A stretch of 64,000 nucleotides of DNA, taken from NCBI RefSeq assembly GCF_002000055.1, contig NZ_MVBD01000002.1, positions 124,001 through 188,000 of the forward strand. Direction: 5' to 3'. Of the stretch, positions 36,603 to 46,263 are shown in pieces (the stretch's first letter is position 1; the number at the start of each line of letters is the position of its first letter). A model generated the notes under the pieces. The model was given only the letters and a program-made list of their open reading frames with translations, was not told the origin of the DNA and did not search any database. This stretch comes from Marinicella sediminis. GTDB lineage: Bacteria > Pseudomonadota > Gammaproteobacteria > Xanthomonadales > Marinicellaceae. Both the position numbers and the translations under genes were made by a program.

Positions 36603-39600
36603 ATGAATCATTCTGTCAGGATTTTGATGGGCATTGCACTGCTCGCCCAAAATATTTTTAACCCACTGTACGCCAATGAAACCCCACCTGATTTCACTGA
36701 TGTTGAAGACATACTGTTGGGCCAGCGACATTTGCTGCGCAATGATGACCTGGTGATTGCCCTGGATAAAGGTACCCAGTCATCTGGCAGTGTGTTCAAC
36801 CAGGTCACTTTAGAGACCAATCTGTTACACATATCCAAACAATCCAGCCAAACCATCATAACACCCAAATGTGCGCTGGCCAGACCTGGAAGCCTGTCTC
36901 TCTCCGTGCCGATCAACAATGTCATGCACACCCGGGTTGGACGGGTATTTGAACTTGACCGGGATGTTTCGGTGACCCTGGCACCAGCCAGTCAAAACGG
37001 TCAGTTTGGTTGTGAAGGTCCATTGGCTTTGTATGTCAACGATCACCAGAATGCTGACAACAACACCAGGACTGAAGTCGATAACTCAAGTCCCATGTGG
37101 ACCCAGATGCTGTTGGCTGATTTTGACCTGGATGGCTATGCTGACGTATTCCAGAACCATGGCTATGGTTACGCGATTCACACCGCTGTGGACACCAGTG
37201 ACCCCACTCAAGGGCTGAAAAGAACCCAATTCCAGGGCATCCCAGATTCAATGGTAGCCACCACCACGCCTCCTGTGGCCGGTGATTTTAATGGTGACGG
37301 GGCGGTTGACATAGCCTGGCTGGCAAGTCAGGCCAAAGATCAGGCCGGTTTATCAATTTATGTGATCTCTGTGTGCCCACGGCAAGGCATGAAAATCAAT
37401 GGTGTTACTTGTCAGCGGCCTTTTCAGACCATTCCCAAGGTGTCCACTGAATTTGCCGCCCATTCCATCACAACCGATGCTCAATTGGAGTGGCCCAACA
37501 GCTTATGTTCCGGTTGTGGCAACTCAGTGAATAAATTCTGGTTGGCCAGTGGTAATCTTGATGGCAGATTCACTTCCACTGAAGGGGCTCAAACCGATGA
37601 GCTGGTTTTTGCCCGGGTCAATCAACAACAGCTTGAGATACACGCTTATCGATTGGGCAACGACCTCAAACCATTAGGTAAAGCCAAAAAAACCATCATT
37701 AAGGGCATGAATGTTTCGAAGTTTTTGCTCACCAGTGGGCCAATTAACCAATTCAGTGCCACTGATCAATTGGCGCTGGTGACATCCAGTGACACTGTTC
37801 TGGATAAAACCACCCTGGCAGTGGTTCATTTTGAAGCAGATTTAACGGCCAAATGGTACAGTTATGAGGTCAGTCAAAAAGCCTTTAACAGCACAGGTCG
37901 CACCCGGGCATTTCCATTTGCCACAGGCATCACAATCGGTCGATTTAATCCTCCACAGTCAGGGAACTCGAGGGATTTCAACCATCAGATTGCCGTGCTG
38001 TACAACACCGTAGATACGGTTTCTATGGATTCCAAATACAAAACCATGCTGCATATTTATACCGTGGGTGATAACGCCGATCCGGTTCCGGCTCTGAAAT
38101 CAGAACATGTGGTGGCCAATCAACAGTTTAACACCCCACATAATTTTCAGATGGTGGCACCCTTGCAGGTAGGCGATCTACGAGGGCGTTCATTGCTGCT
38201 GGGTGAGCCGGACACCTTTCAGGTGGAGAGTCATATTCAGCCCCATGTCATTCTTGGCAGCCCACCTCAGCATGTTGATTACATCACCCCATCACGCGCT
38301 GACCAACCCAAAGTCTTTAACTTCAGCGCAATCAAAAAAGATTTCCATTCCACCTATGCAGTACAGGCATCGCAGGAAAATCAGTCCAGCAACAAGTCCA
38401 CCACAAGTTCAGGTTGGGCCTTGAAAGAATCAGCCAGTTTAAAAGGCAAGGCCACCATTGGACCAGTGGAAGTCTCAGGTGAATTGAGACAATCTTTGGA
38501 TGTGGCTGAGAAGAATACGGTGAGCGAATCCTTTGATACCTTCCAAAGTAAATCCTTTGATGCGTCCACCACCACGGGTTATGGTGACCAAGTTTGGTAT
38601 TCCAGCCGGCGGATGAATGTGTTTATTTATCCTGTACTGGGAAAATACCAGTGTCCACAGAACAAAAAAACCTGTTCTGACGATGAGAAGCAACCCATGA
38701 CAGTGGTGTTCTCAGGCCCTGACAACATCCGTTCCAACATCAGTGCCACCGGGCGCAATCTGGAATGGTACCAACCTGTACATGTGCCAGGACAGTTATT
38801 CACCTACCCCTGGAATGAACAACAGCTGTTATTGCAAAACCCGGACCTGCAGTCATTGGGTCAAACCGCTACCGGGGCTTTTTTCACTGATGACTCAACC
38901 ACCACACGCAAGGTCAACTGGAAAGGCAGTTCAGGCAGTCAGAAGAGTGTGGGTTTCAACAGCTCATGGGCTTTGGGGGGTGGGGTTTCAGTGGCCGTAG
39001 GCACACCAGAAGAAACTTATAAAAAAGCTGGCGGGGTCAAAGGAGAAGTCAATTTTGACATGTCCTACAGCAACGGTTTGGAAACACTCAACACCGACAC
39101 CAGTAAAATAGGCACCTCAACCGGCGTGGCCATCAAAAAACCCGGTAGTTTTCCCAATCCCAGTTACTACCAGTACCTGTTGGAACCATTTATATTTGGC
39201 AGTGAAGATCAACTTCAACGTTCTGAGAACACCAAACCAGATGCCGACATATTGACCAGAGGGCCATTACAAACTGCCTTTGCAGCTGACCCGACCGATC
39301 CGGGCAGTGGCAGCTGGTGGTCCACAAGTCCTTACAAACAACACATTGATGTGGGCTTCGGATTTCCTGCCAGATGGGAAATCAGTAACAGCAACAGTCA
39401 GGGATTGATGGATAAGGAGACTGCCTGCCTGGGCGGTGAATGTGCCATCATGGATCAACCTGATGCAAATAACCTCTGGAACAGCAGTTTCTATTGGTTG
39501 CGTGGCTTTTACATACAGTCCAATGGCCAGGGCCCGCAAAGAACCGCCGCACATACAGGAGATCAACTGACCTTAAGTGTCCGGGTTTACAACCACAGCC

Positions 39601-40478
39601 TCAAAGACATGGCCAAAGGTGATCGGTTAAAAGTCCGTTTTTATGGCCAGCAATGGGACCCAACAATCAACCAACCCATGGCCGGGGTCAACAGTTTCCT
39701 GATCGGCCAGGATGTCTTTCAAAGTCTGCCCGGGTTTGCCACAGGCGCCGAGCCCAACTGGCGTCTGGCTCATACCCGCTTTGACACCTCACAATGTGGC
39801 TCGTCAGGTTGTGGTGATAAATATTTTGTCTTCTGGGCCATGGTTTGGGCAGAAGACAGTCAACAACAAATCATCAAATCAGAATTACCCGGTCATGGAC
39901 TGAACCAAGCGCTGTCTTCAGAGGCTTTGACAGCTCTGCTGGGTAAAACCAATCCGAGTATGAAAGCCGTTTTTGAAGTCAGCAAACAGGGCGCAATGGA
40001 ATTTTCGCAGGTTAATGACAATGACTATACGTCATTCAGCAACAACCTGGGTTACTTCCATCAGGTGTTTTTCATCCACAACCATGAAACGCCCATGCTG
40101 AAGCGAACTCAGGATACCGTTGATATTCATCGCCACAGCGTTGTCCAGCAACCAGTGATCATAGAACAGCTCACCCTCAGTGAGACACACATCAAAGCGG
40201 GTCAGGAAGTAAACCTGACAGTGAACTTGAAAGCCGGACAACACAGTAATGATGCCATGCAACTGATGGTTTACCAAGTCACAAGTTCAACATCACAGTC
40301 TTCTTTATTGGACCATGAAATGATTGCCCATATCAAATCCAACGATGTTTACCAGATCAGTTTACCGATTCGTCCTCAGGGCTGTGGTCGGCAGCAAATA
40401 AAAGCAGAGCTTGATTTGGGCGAGCCCAACCAGAATGCACAGATAGTGAGCGCAGAGTTTCTCGATATAGAATGCTGA
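36603..40478 (+). CDS. Giant secreted FG-GAP protein with Ser/Thr-rich beta region
   Basis: A 1291-residue exported protein that I cannot assign to a named family. A signal peptide (VRILMGIALLAQNIFNPLYA) is followed by a propeller-like region with FG-GAP/VCBS calcium-loop motifs: LLADFDLDGYADVF (near residue 170) and VAGDFNGDGAVDIAW (near 225). The central part (about 590-850) is rich in Ser, Thr and Gly with alternating polar and apolar residues (ATIGPVEVSGELRQSL; FDASTTTGYGDQVWYSS; GEVNFDMSYSNGLETL), suggesting long amphipathic beta hairpins. The last 300 residues look like Ig or jelly-roll domains (LTLSVRVYNHS; LTLSETHIKAGQEVNLTVNL), with paired Cys (CGSSGCG). The start is supported by GAGGGG. 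It seems to be transcribed alone. Confidence 0.85.
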   Translation: MNHSVRILMGIALLAQNIFNPLYANETPPDFTDVEDILLGQRHLLRNDDLVIALDKGTQSSGSVFNQVTLETNLLHISKQSSQTIITPKCALARPGSLSLSVPINNVMHTRVGRVFELDRDVSVTLAPASQNGQFGCEGPLALYVNDHQNADNNTRTEVDNSSPMWTQMLLADFDLDGYADVFQNHGYGYAIHTAVDTSDPTQGLKRTQFQGIPDSMVATTTPPVAGDFNGDGAVDIAWLASQAKDQAGLSIYVISVCPRQGMKINGVTCQRPFQTIPKVSTEFAAHSITTDAQLEWPNSLCSGCGNSVNKFWLASGNLDGRFTSTEGAQTDELVFARVNQQQLEIHAYRLGNDLKPLGKAKKTIIKGMNVSKFLLTSGPINQFSATDQLALVTSSDTVLDKTTLAVVHFEADLTAKWYSYEVSQKAFNSTGRTRAFPFATGITIGRFNPPQSGNSRDFNHQIAVLYNTVDTVSMDSKYKTMLHIYTVGDNADPVPALKSEHVVANQQFNTPHNFQMVAPLQVGDLRGRSLLLGEPDTFQVESHIQPHVILGSPPQHVDYITPSRADQPKVFNFSAIKKDFHSTYAVQASQENQSSNKSTTSSGWALKESASLKGKATIGPVEVSGELRQSLDVAEKNTVSESFDTFQSKSFDASTTTGYGDQVWYSSRRMNVFIYPVLGKYQCPQNKKTCSDDEKQPMTVVFSGPDNIRSNISATGRNLEWYQPVHVPGQLFTYPWNEQQLLLQNPDLQSLGQTATGAFFTDDSTTTRKVNWKGSSGSQKSVGFNSSWALGGGVSVAVGTPEETYKKAGGVKGEVNFDMSYSNGLETLNTDTSKIGTSTGVAIKKPGSFPNPSYYQYLLEPFIFGSEDQLQRSENTKPDADILTRGPLQTAFAADPTDPGSGSWWSTSPYKQHIDVGFGFPARWEISNSNSQGLMDKETACLGGECAIMDQPDANNLWNSSFYWLRGFYIQSNGQGPQRTAAHTGDQLTLSVRVYNHSLKDMAKGDRLKVRFYGQQWDPTINQPMAGVNSFLIGQDVFQSLPGFATGAEPNWRLAHTRFDTSQCGSSGCGDKYFVFWAMVWAEDSQQQIIKSELPGHGLNQALSSEALTALLGKTNPSMKAVFEVSKQGAMEFSQVNDNDYTSFSNNLGYFHQVFFIHNHETPMLKRTQDTVDIHRHSVVQQPVIIEQLTLSETHIKAGQEVNLTVNLKAGQHSNDAMQLMVYQVTSSTSQSSLLDHEMIAHIKSNDVYQISLPIRPQGCGRQQIKAELDLGEPNQNAQIVSAEFLDIEC

Positions 40479-40797
40479 AGAGGCACCCGAGAAGTACTGC
40501 AAATAATACATGATGACATGAAGGAATGATCTTGGGGCTACGGCCTCTGATCCAGTCACGTCTCAGACTTCTGTATCCATTGATAAATCGGTAAGGCTTG
40601 GTTTCCTGACTGCATCAAATCGAACACCTGCTTGCGCTGTCTAACTGAGTCGGCGGGTCGAGCTGATCATCAGCGCTTCACCGAATAATGAATGGATTCT
40701 GTCATTCTGACTGGTGTCATCACAGTTTACAGTTGTTCACCTGCAAAAAGTCTGTTTGCAGCTAACATGTACGATTGTGAATTTTTAAGGCGGGAAA
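40479..40797. other. Intergenic region holding repeat copy 3
   Basis: This 319-base gap lies between the giant secreted protein and the kinase gene. Most of it is the dispersed repeat (40526-40676). The last 120 bases are AT-rich and end in an AAGGCGGGA ribosome site for the kinase. No gene is evident. Confidence 0.5.
40526..40676. repeat. Dispersed intergenic repeat, copy 3
   Basis: It opens with TGATCTTGGGGCT and ends with GTCGGCGGGTCGAGCTGATC then ATCAGC. The ends match the window's first 160 bases almost perfectly: 25 of 27 bases agree across the closing block. The GATCCAGTC segment near 40549-40557 also matches copy 2 at 23290-23298. Copies 1 and 3 have the same orientation. Confidence 0.5.
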
Positions 40798-42714
40798 TTG
40801 AATAATAAGTCAATCATGTTCTGGGTCGTTTTGACTTTGGTGGTGCTGGGTATCACACCATTTGTGCTTTCCTGGTATCAAATCAATCAATCCAAACAGG
40901 CCATCGTTGATCAGGCTCAAAAGAATCACCTGATCATATCCCGGGCAACCGCTGATCGAATCGAAACCACCATTCAGCAATACCATGCCTTGGCTGAAGC
41001 GCTGGGTAACCAGCCCAATGTTTATCTCAGGCCTGACTCAACAGAGGCCGCAGAAGCCATCAAAAACAGCCTTTCTTCTCAACCGGATGTTGAAGTCATG
41101 GCGGTGATGCTCAACAAACAAAGTGAACGCACATTGATACAAGTGGCACGCAAAGATGCGGCCAGCCCGGCAAGCACGCAACTACTGCATCACAACACAG
41201 GATATCTGCCTGTGATTGAACACACAAACGGCAACAAATACCTCCACATAGCTGTCCCGACGGCAAGACCCCAGGTTGATTTGGTGATGCTGATAAATAT
41301 TGATTTCAGGCAAATGCTCGACCCCACCATTCTTGGCCAGGCTGCTAACATCAGCTTAGTTAACCAGCAAGGTGACATCCTGGAATTTGCCGGTGAGCAA
41401 CCAGTCAACCTGCCCGAAGAATGGCTCAATTTATTTGCCACAGCCACTGTGATGGGTGGGGCAAACAGGGCATTCCAAAATGATGAACGCATGATTGCAG
41501 CTTTTGCCAAACTAGAGGACCTGCCCTGGTTCATCGTTTCAGAACAACCTGTTCAACTGGCCGAACATTCAGCCACCAAAATGCGGCAAACCGCTTGGCT
41601 GGTTTTTGGAGTTGTGTTGCTGGTGACCTCAGGATTGATCACATTGGCCTACCTCTCCTGGGTAAAACCATTGCGTCAGATCGTTAAAGCCCAAACTTCA
41701 CTTTTAGGCAGCGATACTGACTCAGCCATATGGCGCGATGGCGAAGTGGCAGCGATCGAACACAGCTTTGAAGCATTGACCCGTCACATTATTGACCGAA
41801 ACACCCTGGGTGAGGTTTTTGTTGATCGTTATCAGGTAATCAGCCCCATTGGCAAAGGCGGCATGGGATCAGTATTTCTGGGCTGGGACCCCAGACTGAA
41901 ACGACAAGTGGCACTAAAAACCCTGCCCATTGGAGAAAACAGTGCATTTGACAGTCGCAAAATCATGAGTGAAACCTTGGTTCAGGAAGCCATCACTGCA
42001 GCCAAAATCTCACATCGCAACGTGGTATCCATTTACGATGTGGTCTCGACTGATACAACCGCATTTATAGCCATGGAATACATCAAAGGTGAATCATTAT
42101 TCAGTTTGTTGTCCAGAAAAAAACACCTTAATCTGTCATTAACACTGGCCATTGCAGTGGCCACATTGAGGGGGCTGCATTCTGCGCATAAAATGGGGTT
42201 TGTGCACCGTGATGTAAAACCAGCCAACATCCTGTTGGACGTCAATGGTGACATCAAACTCACAGATTTTGGCACAACTGCCCTGCTCAGTAGCCTGACC
42301 CATGACTCCATCACCGGAACAGCCGCTTACATGGCACCGGAAACCCTCCGTACCGGACAAGTCAGTGAACGCAGTGACCTGTTCGCTGTGGGGGTAGTCA
42401 TTGCTGAATGTTTGTTGGGGGTTAACCCATTCAAAGGAAAGAAACTGTCTCAAACAAGACAAAACATCATCAACAAAAACATTCAATTCCATAAGCAATT
42501 GATTCACAGCGGTTCACCTGAATTATTCAAGGTCATTCAACAACTGCTTAACAAAGACCCTGAAAAGAGACCAGTCAGTGCAGCCGATGCTGCACAACAG
42601 TTGGTCAAGCATATGCCTGGTGACATTCATTGGGATGCCAAATCTGCGGGTGTCATAGTCTTAAAAACTGAGAGCGATCATGAAAGCGATAAAACCCTTA
42701 TTTCCCATCATTAG
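40798..42714 (+). CDS. Transmembrane Ser/Thr protein kinase with periplasmic sensor
   Basis: Membrane receptor kinase of 638 residues. A first helix (about residues 6-28) and a second (about 264-288) bracket a periplasmic domain of about 235 residues that resembles a Cache-type sensor. A HAMP-like linker leads into a complete Hanks kinase domain (about 342-602): glycine loop GKGGMGSV, VALK Lys (about 372), HRDVKPANILLD (about 469), DFGTTAL (about 490) and GTAAYMAPE. All catalytic residues are present, so it should be active. The start is TTG with AAGGCGGGA upstream; ATG at 40816 is an alternative. The last 35 bases overlap the next gene, so the three genes to 45087 form one operon. Confidence 0.93.
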   Translation: MNNKSIMFWVVLTLVVLGITPFVLSWYQINQSKQAIVDQAQKNHLIISRATADRIETTIQQYHALAEALGNQPNVYLRPDSTEAAEAIKNSLSSQPDVEVMAVMLNKQSERTLIQVARKDAASPASTQLLHHNTGYLPVIEHTNGNKYLHIAVPTARPQVDLVMLINIDFRQMLDPTILGQAANISLVNQQGDILEFAGEQPVNLPEEWLNLFATATVMGGANRAFQNDERMIAAFAKLEDLPWFIVSEQPVQLAEHSATKMRQTAWLVFGVVLLVTSGLITLAYLSWVKPLRQIVKAQTSLLGSDTDSAIWRDGEVAAIEHSFEALTRHIIDRNTLGEVFVDRYQVISPIGKGGMGSVFLGWDPRLKRQVALKTLPIGENSAFDSRKIMSETLVQEAITAAKISHRNVVSIYDVVSTDTTAFIAMEYIKGESLFSLLSRKKHLNLSLTLAIAVATLRGLHSAHKMGFVHRDVKPANILLDVNGDIKLTDFGTTALLSSLTHDSITGTAAYMAPETLRTGQVSERSDLFAVGVVIAECLLGVNPFKGKKLSQTRQNIINKNIQFHKQLIHSGSPELFKVIQQLLNKDPEKRPVSAADAAQQLVKHMPGDIHWDAKSAGVIVLKTESDHESDKTLISHH

Positions 42715-43738
42715 TCTGGTGGTCTTTAGCCAGGTGTCACAGGCCCGGGACTGGCCGCAAAGCGTGTCACACAAAACCGGTGACCAATGGTCACTGGATG
42801 GTCAGGTATTTCAACCGTTTAAGCAATACCCACGGGTTAAATCAACCGGTCGGTATGCTTTGCTGCGACTGTCTCCAGATGGCCAGTTAAGCACTGAATG
42901 GGTCAACCTGGAAGCTTCTGATCCCCCCCCGGAAAACATGCAACTGTTGGTTGATGATGTGGGGCCTGACATCATTACCACCTGGGATTCTGTGGTCGCT
43001 GATTCAACAGCCATTGTGATTGGGCCGAATTCGGCTTTAAACATACAGACATCAGATGGAGTGCTAAGTACGGTACAACTGGATGGGCAATCAGTCCCTC
43101 AATCTGACGGCGTATTGAACTTTACCAAACCCATCTCGCACATTAACCTGACCGCAACTGATGCCTTCAACAACATCACACAATGGAATCAATCAGTAAC
43201 CAGTGATTTCCACGCACCGATTATCCACTGGCAGCCCTTGCCTCCTATGGTTAAAATCAAACAGCAATGGGTGGGGAAATCAATAGCTGACATCAAAGTA
43301 TCAGGTACTGATCAACAGGCATTGCAGTGGTCACTGAATGCACAATCCATCGACCTGCCTGAAAATGGTCACCTCAGTGTGCAACCCAATGACATCCTCA
43401 CCGCCACTGATGCACTGGGCAATTCCAGTCAACAAACCATCAACTGGCAAACAGACAACACCCCTCCACAAATTGTCATTAAAACAGCCGCCGGAGAAAG
43501 CACAGCAGAGCGCACCATTCACCTGAGTGTGAATGAATTGATGCAGGTGTATGTTCGTGATGAAGCACTGCAGGTTACAAGGCAAACTTATCAGGGCAAA
43601 AGCAGACACTGGAAACCACTACCCAAAAGCTTCAGATTCACCAGCAAAGGGCGGTACAGAATCAAAGTCAAGGCCAGTGATGAAGCTGGCAATTCGACTG
43701 AACAGACCCTCAACATCAAAGTCAAAAGGAGTCATTGA
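42680..43738 (+). CDS. Secreted Ig/OmpL47-like domain protein of the kinase operon
   Basis: A 352-residue exported protein. The signal peptide is AIKPLFPIISLVVFSQVSQA. The mature part is beta-rich, with at least two Ig-like modules in which DxxxN and TD(N)TPPQI motifs recur (LTATDAFNNITQW; ILTATDALGNSSQ; TDNTPPQIVIK; VKASDEAGNSTEQTLNIKV). This resembles the OmpL47-type and bacterial Ig-like repeats seen in surface proteins. The start lies within the kinase gene (35-base overlap), implying coupled translation. A role as sensor or ligand partner of the kinase is inferred only from context. Confidence 0.82.
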   Translation: MKAIKPLFPIISLVVFSQVSQARDWPQSVSHKTGDQWSLDGQVFQPFKQYPRVKSTGRYALLRLSPDGQLSTEWVNLEASDPPPENMQLLVDDVGPDIITTWDSVVADSTAIVIGPNSALNIQTSDGVLSTVQLDGQSVPQSDGVLNFTKPISHINLTATDAFNNITQWNQSVTSDFHAPIIHWQPLPPMVKIKQQWVGKSIADIKVSGTDQQALQWSLNAQSIDLPENGHLSVQPNDILTATDALGNSSQQTINWQTDNTPPQIVIKTAAGESTAERTIHLSVNELMQVYVRDEALQVTRQTYQGKSRHWKPLPKSFRFTSKGRYRIKVKASDEAGNSTEQTLNIKVKRSH

Positions 43739-43740
43739 TC

Positions 43741-45087
43741 ATGAAAAAATTTAAATGGATGATGCTATTGGCATTTAACACAGCCATGGGTCAGTCAGAA
43801 GTCAAAGACATCACCATCAAACATCAGGTAAAAAGTGGCGAAACCCTGCACAGCATCACCCGCCAATACCTGGGAACTGATTTCCTCTGGCAAGAAAACT
43901 GGAAATTAAACCCGCAAATTGACAACCCCAATTTGTTGACCATCGGTGAAGAGCTGACAATCATCAAAGAACGCATCATACCTGCAGAAAAAGCCCGCAT
44001 CATAGACACTGTCAACAGGGTTGAAAAGAAACCGGTAACCAGTGGCTGGAAGATCACACAACCTGGAGATGAATTGGTTCAGCAGGAAGGTGTCAGAACA
44101 TATGAGCAATCGACTGCACTGTTGTCTTTTAACGATGAGTCTACGTTGAAAGTACTGGAGTTTTCTCAGGTTTTCCTAAAAAACCGCAGCACCACATTAC
44201 GAGGAACCGACTCCGCCACCATTGAAGTGATTAAGGGGGATACCGAGTTAAACTGGGAACCCCTGGCAAAGCAACCCACAGACATCACCATCATGTTGGG
44301 TAGCACCATGTCAAAACCTCAATTGAGTCAGGGTAAAGCCACTGAATTACGGACCGGCTTAACTGCTGACGGTGATTCGGTCATCTCTGTGTACCAGGGC
44401 CAAAGTGCCGTTGAGTCTGCAGGCAATCAAGTTCAAGTTGAACAAGGCATGGGGGTGGCTGTAAAACAAGGAGAGGTGCCTCCACCGCCTCAACGCTTAT
44501 TGCCTGCTCCGGTAATGAATCCTGACAATGCGGGCAGTTATACATATACCAACCCTGTCTTAAGTTGGGAACCAGTGTCAGGTGCGCATGATTACGTGAT
44601 TGAGCTGTGTGCTGATGCCCAATGCCAGGTGGTCATTGATGAAACCAGACAAACCGAAAACAGCTGGCAGGACAAACAACCCCGAACAGCCGTTGATCAC
44701 TATTTCCGGGTTGCAGCCAGATCAGCAGAAAAGCTGGTTGGCTATCGGTCAGAACCGCAAATGCTGCGTTTCTCCACTGACCAGATGGATCACAGCCCAC
44801 CTTTGGTTGCGATCCAATTGTTGGGCCATAAAATAATCGGGGATCAGCAGATCATTATAGGTCCACAAGCCACCTGGCAAATCCACGTCATGGATGAACA
44901 ATCAGGCATCTCAACGATTGAACACCGCTGGAATGATCAAGCCTGGAAGCCATGGTCAGGAGAACCGGTCAGCATGAATGACCTGAACGGGACTTATTGG
45001 ATCAGGGTCAGTGATCAACTGAACAATGAAGCCATCAAATCTTATCACTTTGTTCGTTTATCTGAATCGCCGGATCACCAACGGTAA
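43741..45087 (+). CDS. Secreted LysM-FecR-Fn3-OmpL47-like protein of the kinase operon
   Basis: A 448-residue exported protein. After a short signal segment comes a LysM peptidoglycan-binding domain (about residues 24-72: HQVKSGETLHSITRQYLG, then NLLTIGEELTI). A FecR-type domain follows (about 100-165: GWKITQPGDELVQQEG, TALLSFNDESTLKV, ATIEVIKGDTEL). Next are a fibronectin-III-like module (PVLSWEPVSGAHDYVIELC, about 258-345) and a C-terminal OmpL47-like module (HVMDEQSGISTIEHRWNDQ). AAAGGAG is nine bases before the ATG at 43741; an in-frame TTG at 43735 is too close to it. LysM-FecR proteins are often paired with CHASE2 cyclases or kinases, so it probably senses wall state for the kinase. Confidence 0.88.
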   Translation: MKKFKWMMLLAFNTAMGQSEVKDITIKHQVKSGETLHSITRQYLGTDFLWQENWKLNPQIDNPNLLTIGEELTIIKERIIPAEKARIIDTVNRVEKKPVTSGWKITQPGDELVQQEGVRTYEQSTALLSFNDESTLKVLEFSQVFLKNRSTTLRGTDSATIEVIKGDTELNWEPLAKQPTDITIMLGSTMSKPQLSQGKATELRTGLTADGDSVISVYQGQSAVESAGNQVQVEQGMGVAVKQGEVPPPPQRLLPAPVMNPDNAGSYTYTNPVLSWEPVSGAHDYVIELCADAQCQVVIDETRQTENSWQDKQPRTAVDHYFRVAARSAEKLVGYRSEPQMLRFSTDQMDHSPPLVAIQLLGHKIIGDQQIIIGPQATWQIHVMDEQSGISTIEHRWNDQAWKPWSGEPVSMNDLNGTYWIRVSDQLNNEAIKSYHFVRLSESPDHQR

Positions 45088-45324
45088 CCAAGCATGACCT
45101 GGTGATTTTCATATGTTGATTTCATAGATTTTTAGTTCATCCATATCTACCAAACTATGAACATCAGAGCAGAAGATCATCAGGTTATCTCTGTCATTTT
45201 CCAATCAGTTTTTCACCCATATTTCAGCGCCTTCATCTAGAATAATGACAAGCCATGTATTTTTTTGCATGAAGTCTCTATTTATCCGGTCACTTGCAGA
45301 ACAGACCACTCAGGACTAACCACA

Positions 45325-46191
45325 ATGACAAAACCGAAGTATCAACCACCGAAAGTCTGGCAATGGAACAAAGCGTCAGGCGGTAAATTTGCCAACATCA
45401 ACCGTCCGGTTTCCGGTGCCACTCATGAACAGACATTGCCCGTAGGCAAACACCCTTTTCAACTCTATTCACTGGCCACCCCCAACGGTGTCAAAGTGAC
45501 CATCCTGTTTGAAGAACTGCTGGCTGCCGGTCATGCCGATGCCGAATACGATGCCTGGCTGATCGATATTTCTGAAGGTGACCAGTTCGGCAGTGGTTTT
45601 GTGGACATCAACCCCAATTCAAAAATCCCTGCACTCGTTGATCGTTCAGGAGGACAGCCTTTACGTGTGTTCGAGTCAGGCGCCATTTTGTTGCACCTGG
45701 CCGAACGCTTTGATGCTTTTATACCCAAAGATCCTGCCACCCGCACCGAATGCCTGAACTGGCTGTTCTGGCAAATGGGCAGCGCCCCCTATCTCGGCGG
45801 TGGCTTTGGACATTTCTACAGCTATGCTCCTGAGAAAATCGAATATTGCATCGATCGGTTCACCATGGAAGTCAAGCGTCAATTGGATGTGCTGGATCAA
45901 CACCTGGACGGTAAACAATTCATTTGTGGTGATGAATACAGCATCGCCGACATGGCCATCTATCCCTGGTATGGTGCCCTTGTACTGGGCCGGCTGTATG
46001 ATGCGGCTGAATTCATCGAAGCCCACGGCTACAAAAACGTGTTGCGCTGGGCCCAGGCAATCGATGACAAACCTGCCGTGGTCCGTGCGCGAAAAGTTAA
46101 CCGCAGCTGGGGCCATCCGGCCGGTCAGTTACGGGAACGACATGATGCCAGTGATTTTGAACGACGTACCCAGGATAAACTCGAATCCTGA
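45325..46191 (+). CDS. yghU: Glutathione S-transferase-like disulfide reductase YghU
   Basis: Nu-class glutathione transferase-like enzyme that reduces disulfide bonds using two glutathione molecules (288 residues, as in E. coli YghU). The start at 45325 matches the family N-terminus (MTKPKYQPPKVWQWN); an upstream in-frame ATG at 45265 adds an unrelated stretch. Thioredoxin-fold motifs include YSLATPNGVKVTILFEELL, NPNSKIPALVD and FESGAILLHLAE. The helical domain has FICGDEYSIADMAIYPW. It stands alone, 237 bases after the kinase operon, and is convergent with the next gene. Confidence 0.96.
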   Translation: MTKPKYQPPKVWQWNKASGGKFANINRPVSGATHEQTLPVGKHPFQLYSLATPNGVKVTILFEELLAAGHADAEYDAWLIDISEGDQFGSGFVDINPNSKIPALVDRSGGQPLRVFESGAILLHLAERFDAFIPKDPATRTECLNWLFWQMGSAPYLGGGFGHFYSYAPEKIEYCIDRFTMEVKRQLDVLDQHLDGKQFICGDEYSIADMAIYPWYGALVLGRLYDAAEFIEAHGYKNVLRWAQAIDDKPAVVRARKVNRSWGHPAGQLRERHDASDFERRTQDKLES

Positions 46192-46223
46192 ATTTGGGCC
46201 ATTGCAGGACCCAAATGATGAAA

Positions 46224-46240
46224 GCCCGGTAAACCCGGGC
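46224..46240. terminator. Hairpin between convergent genes
   Basis: GCCCGG and CCGGGC form a six-base GC stem around TAAAC between the ends of yghU and the orphan secreted gene. The minus-strand side is followed by TTTCATCATTT. It may be a shared, weak terminator. Confidence 0.45.
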
Positions 46241-46263
46241 CTTGATCATATTGATGGCAATAT

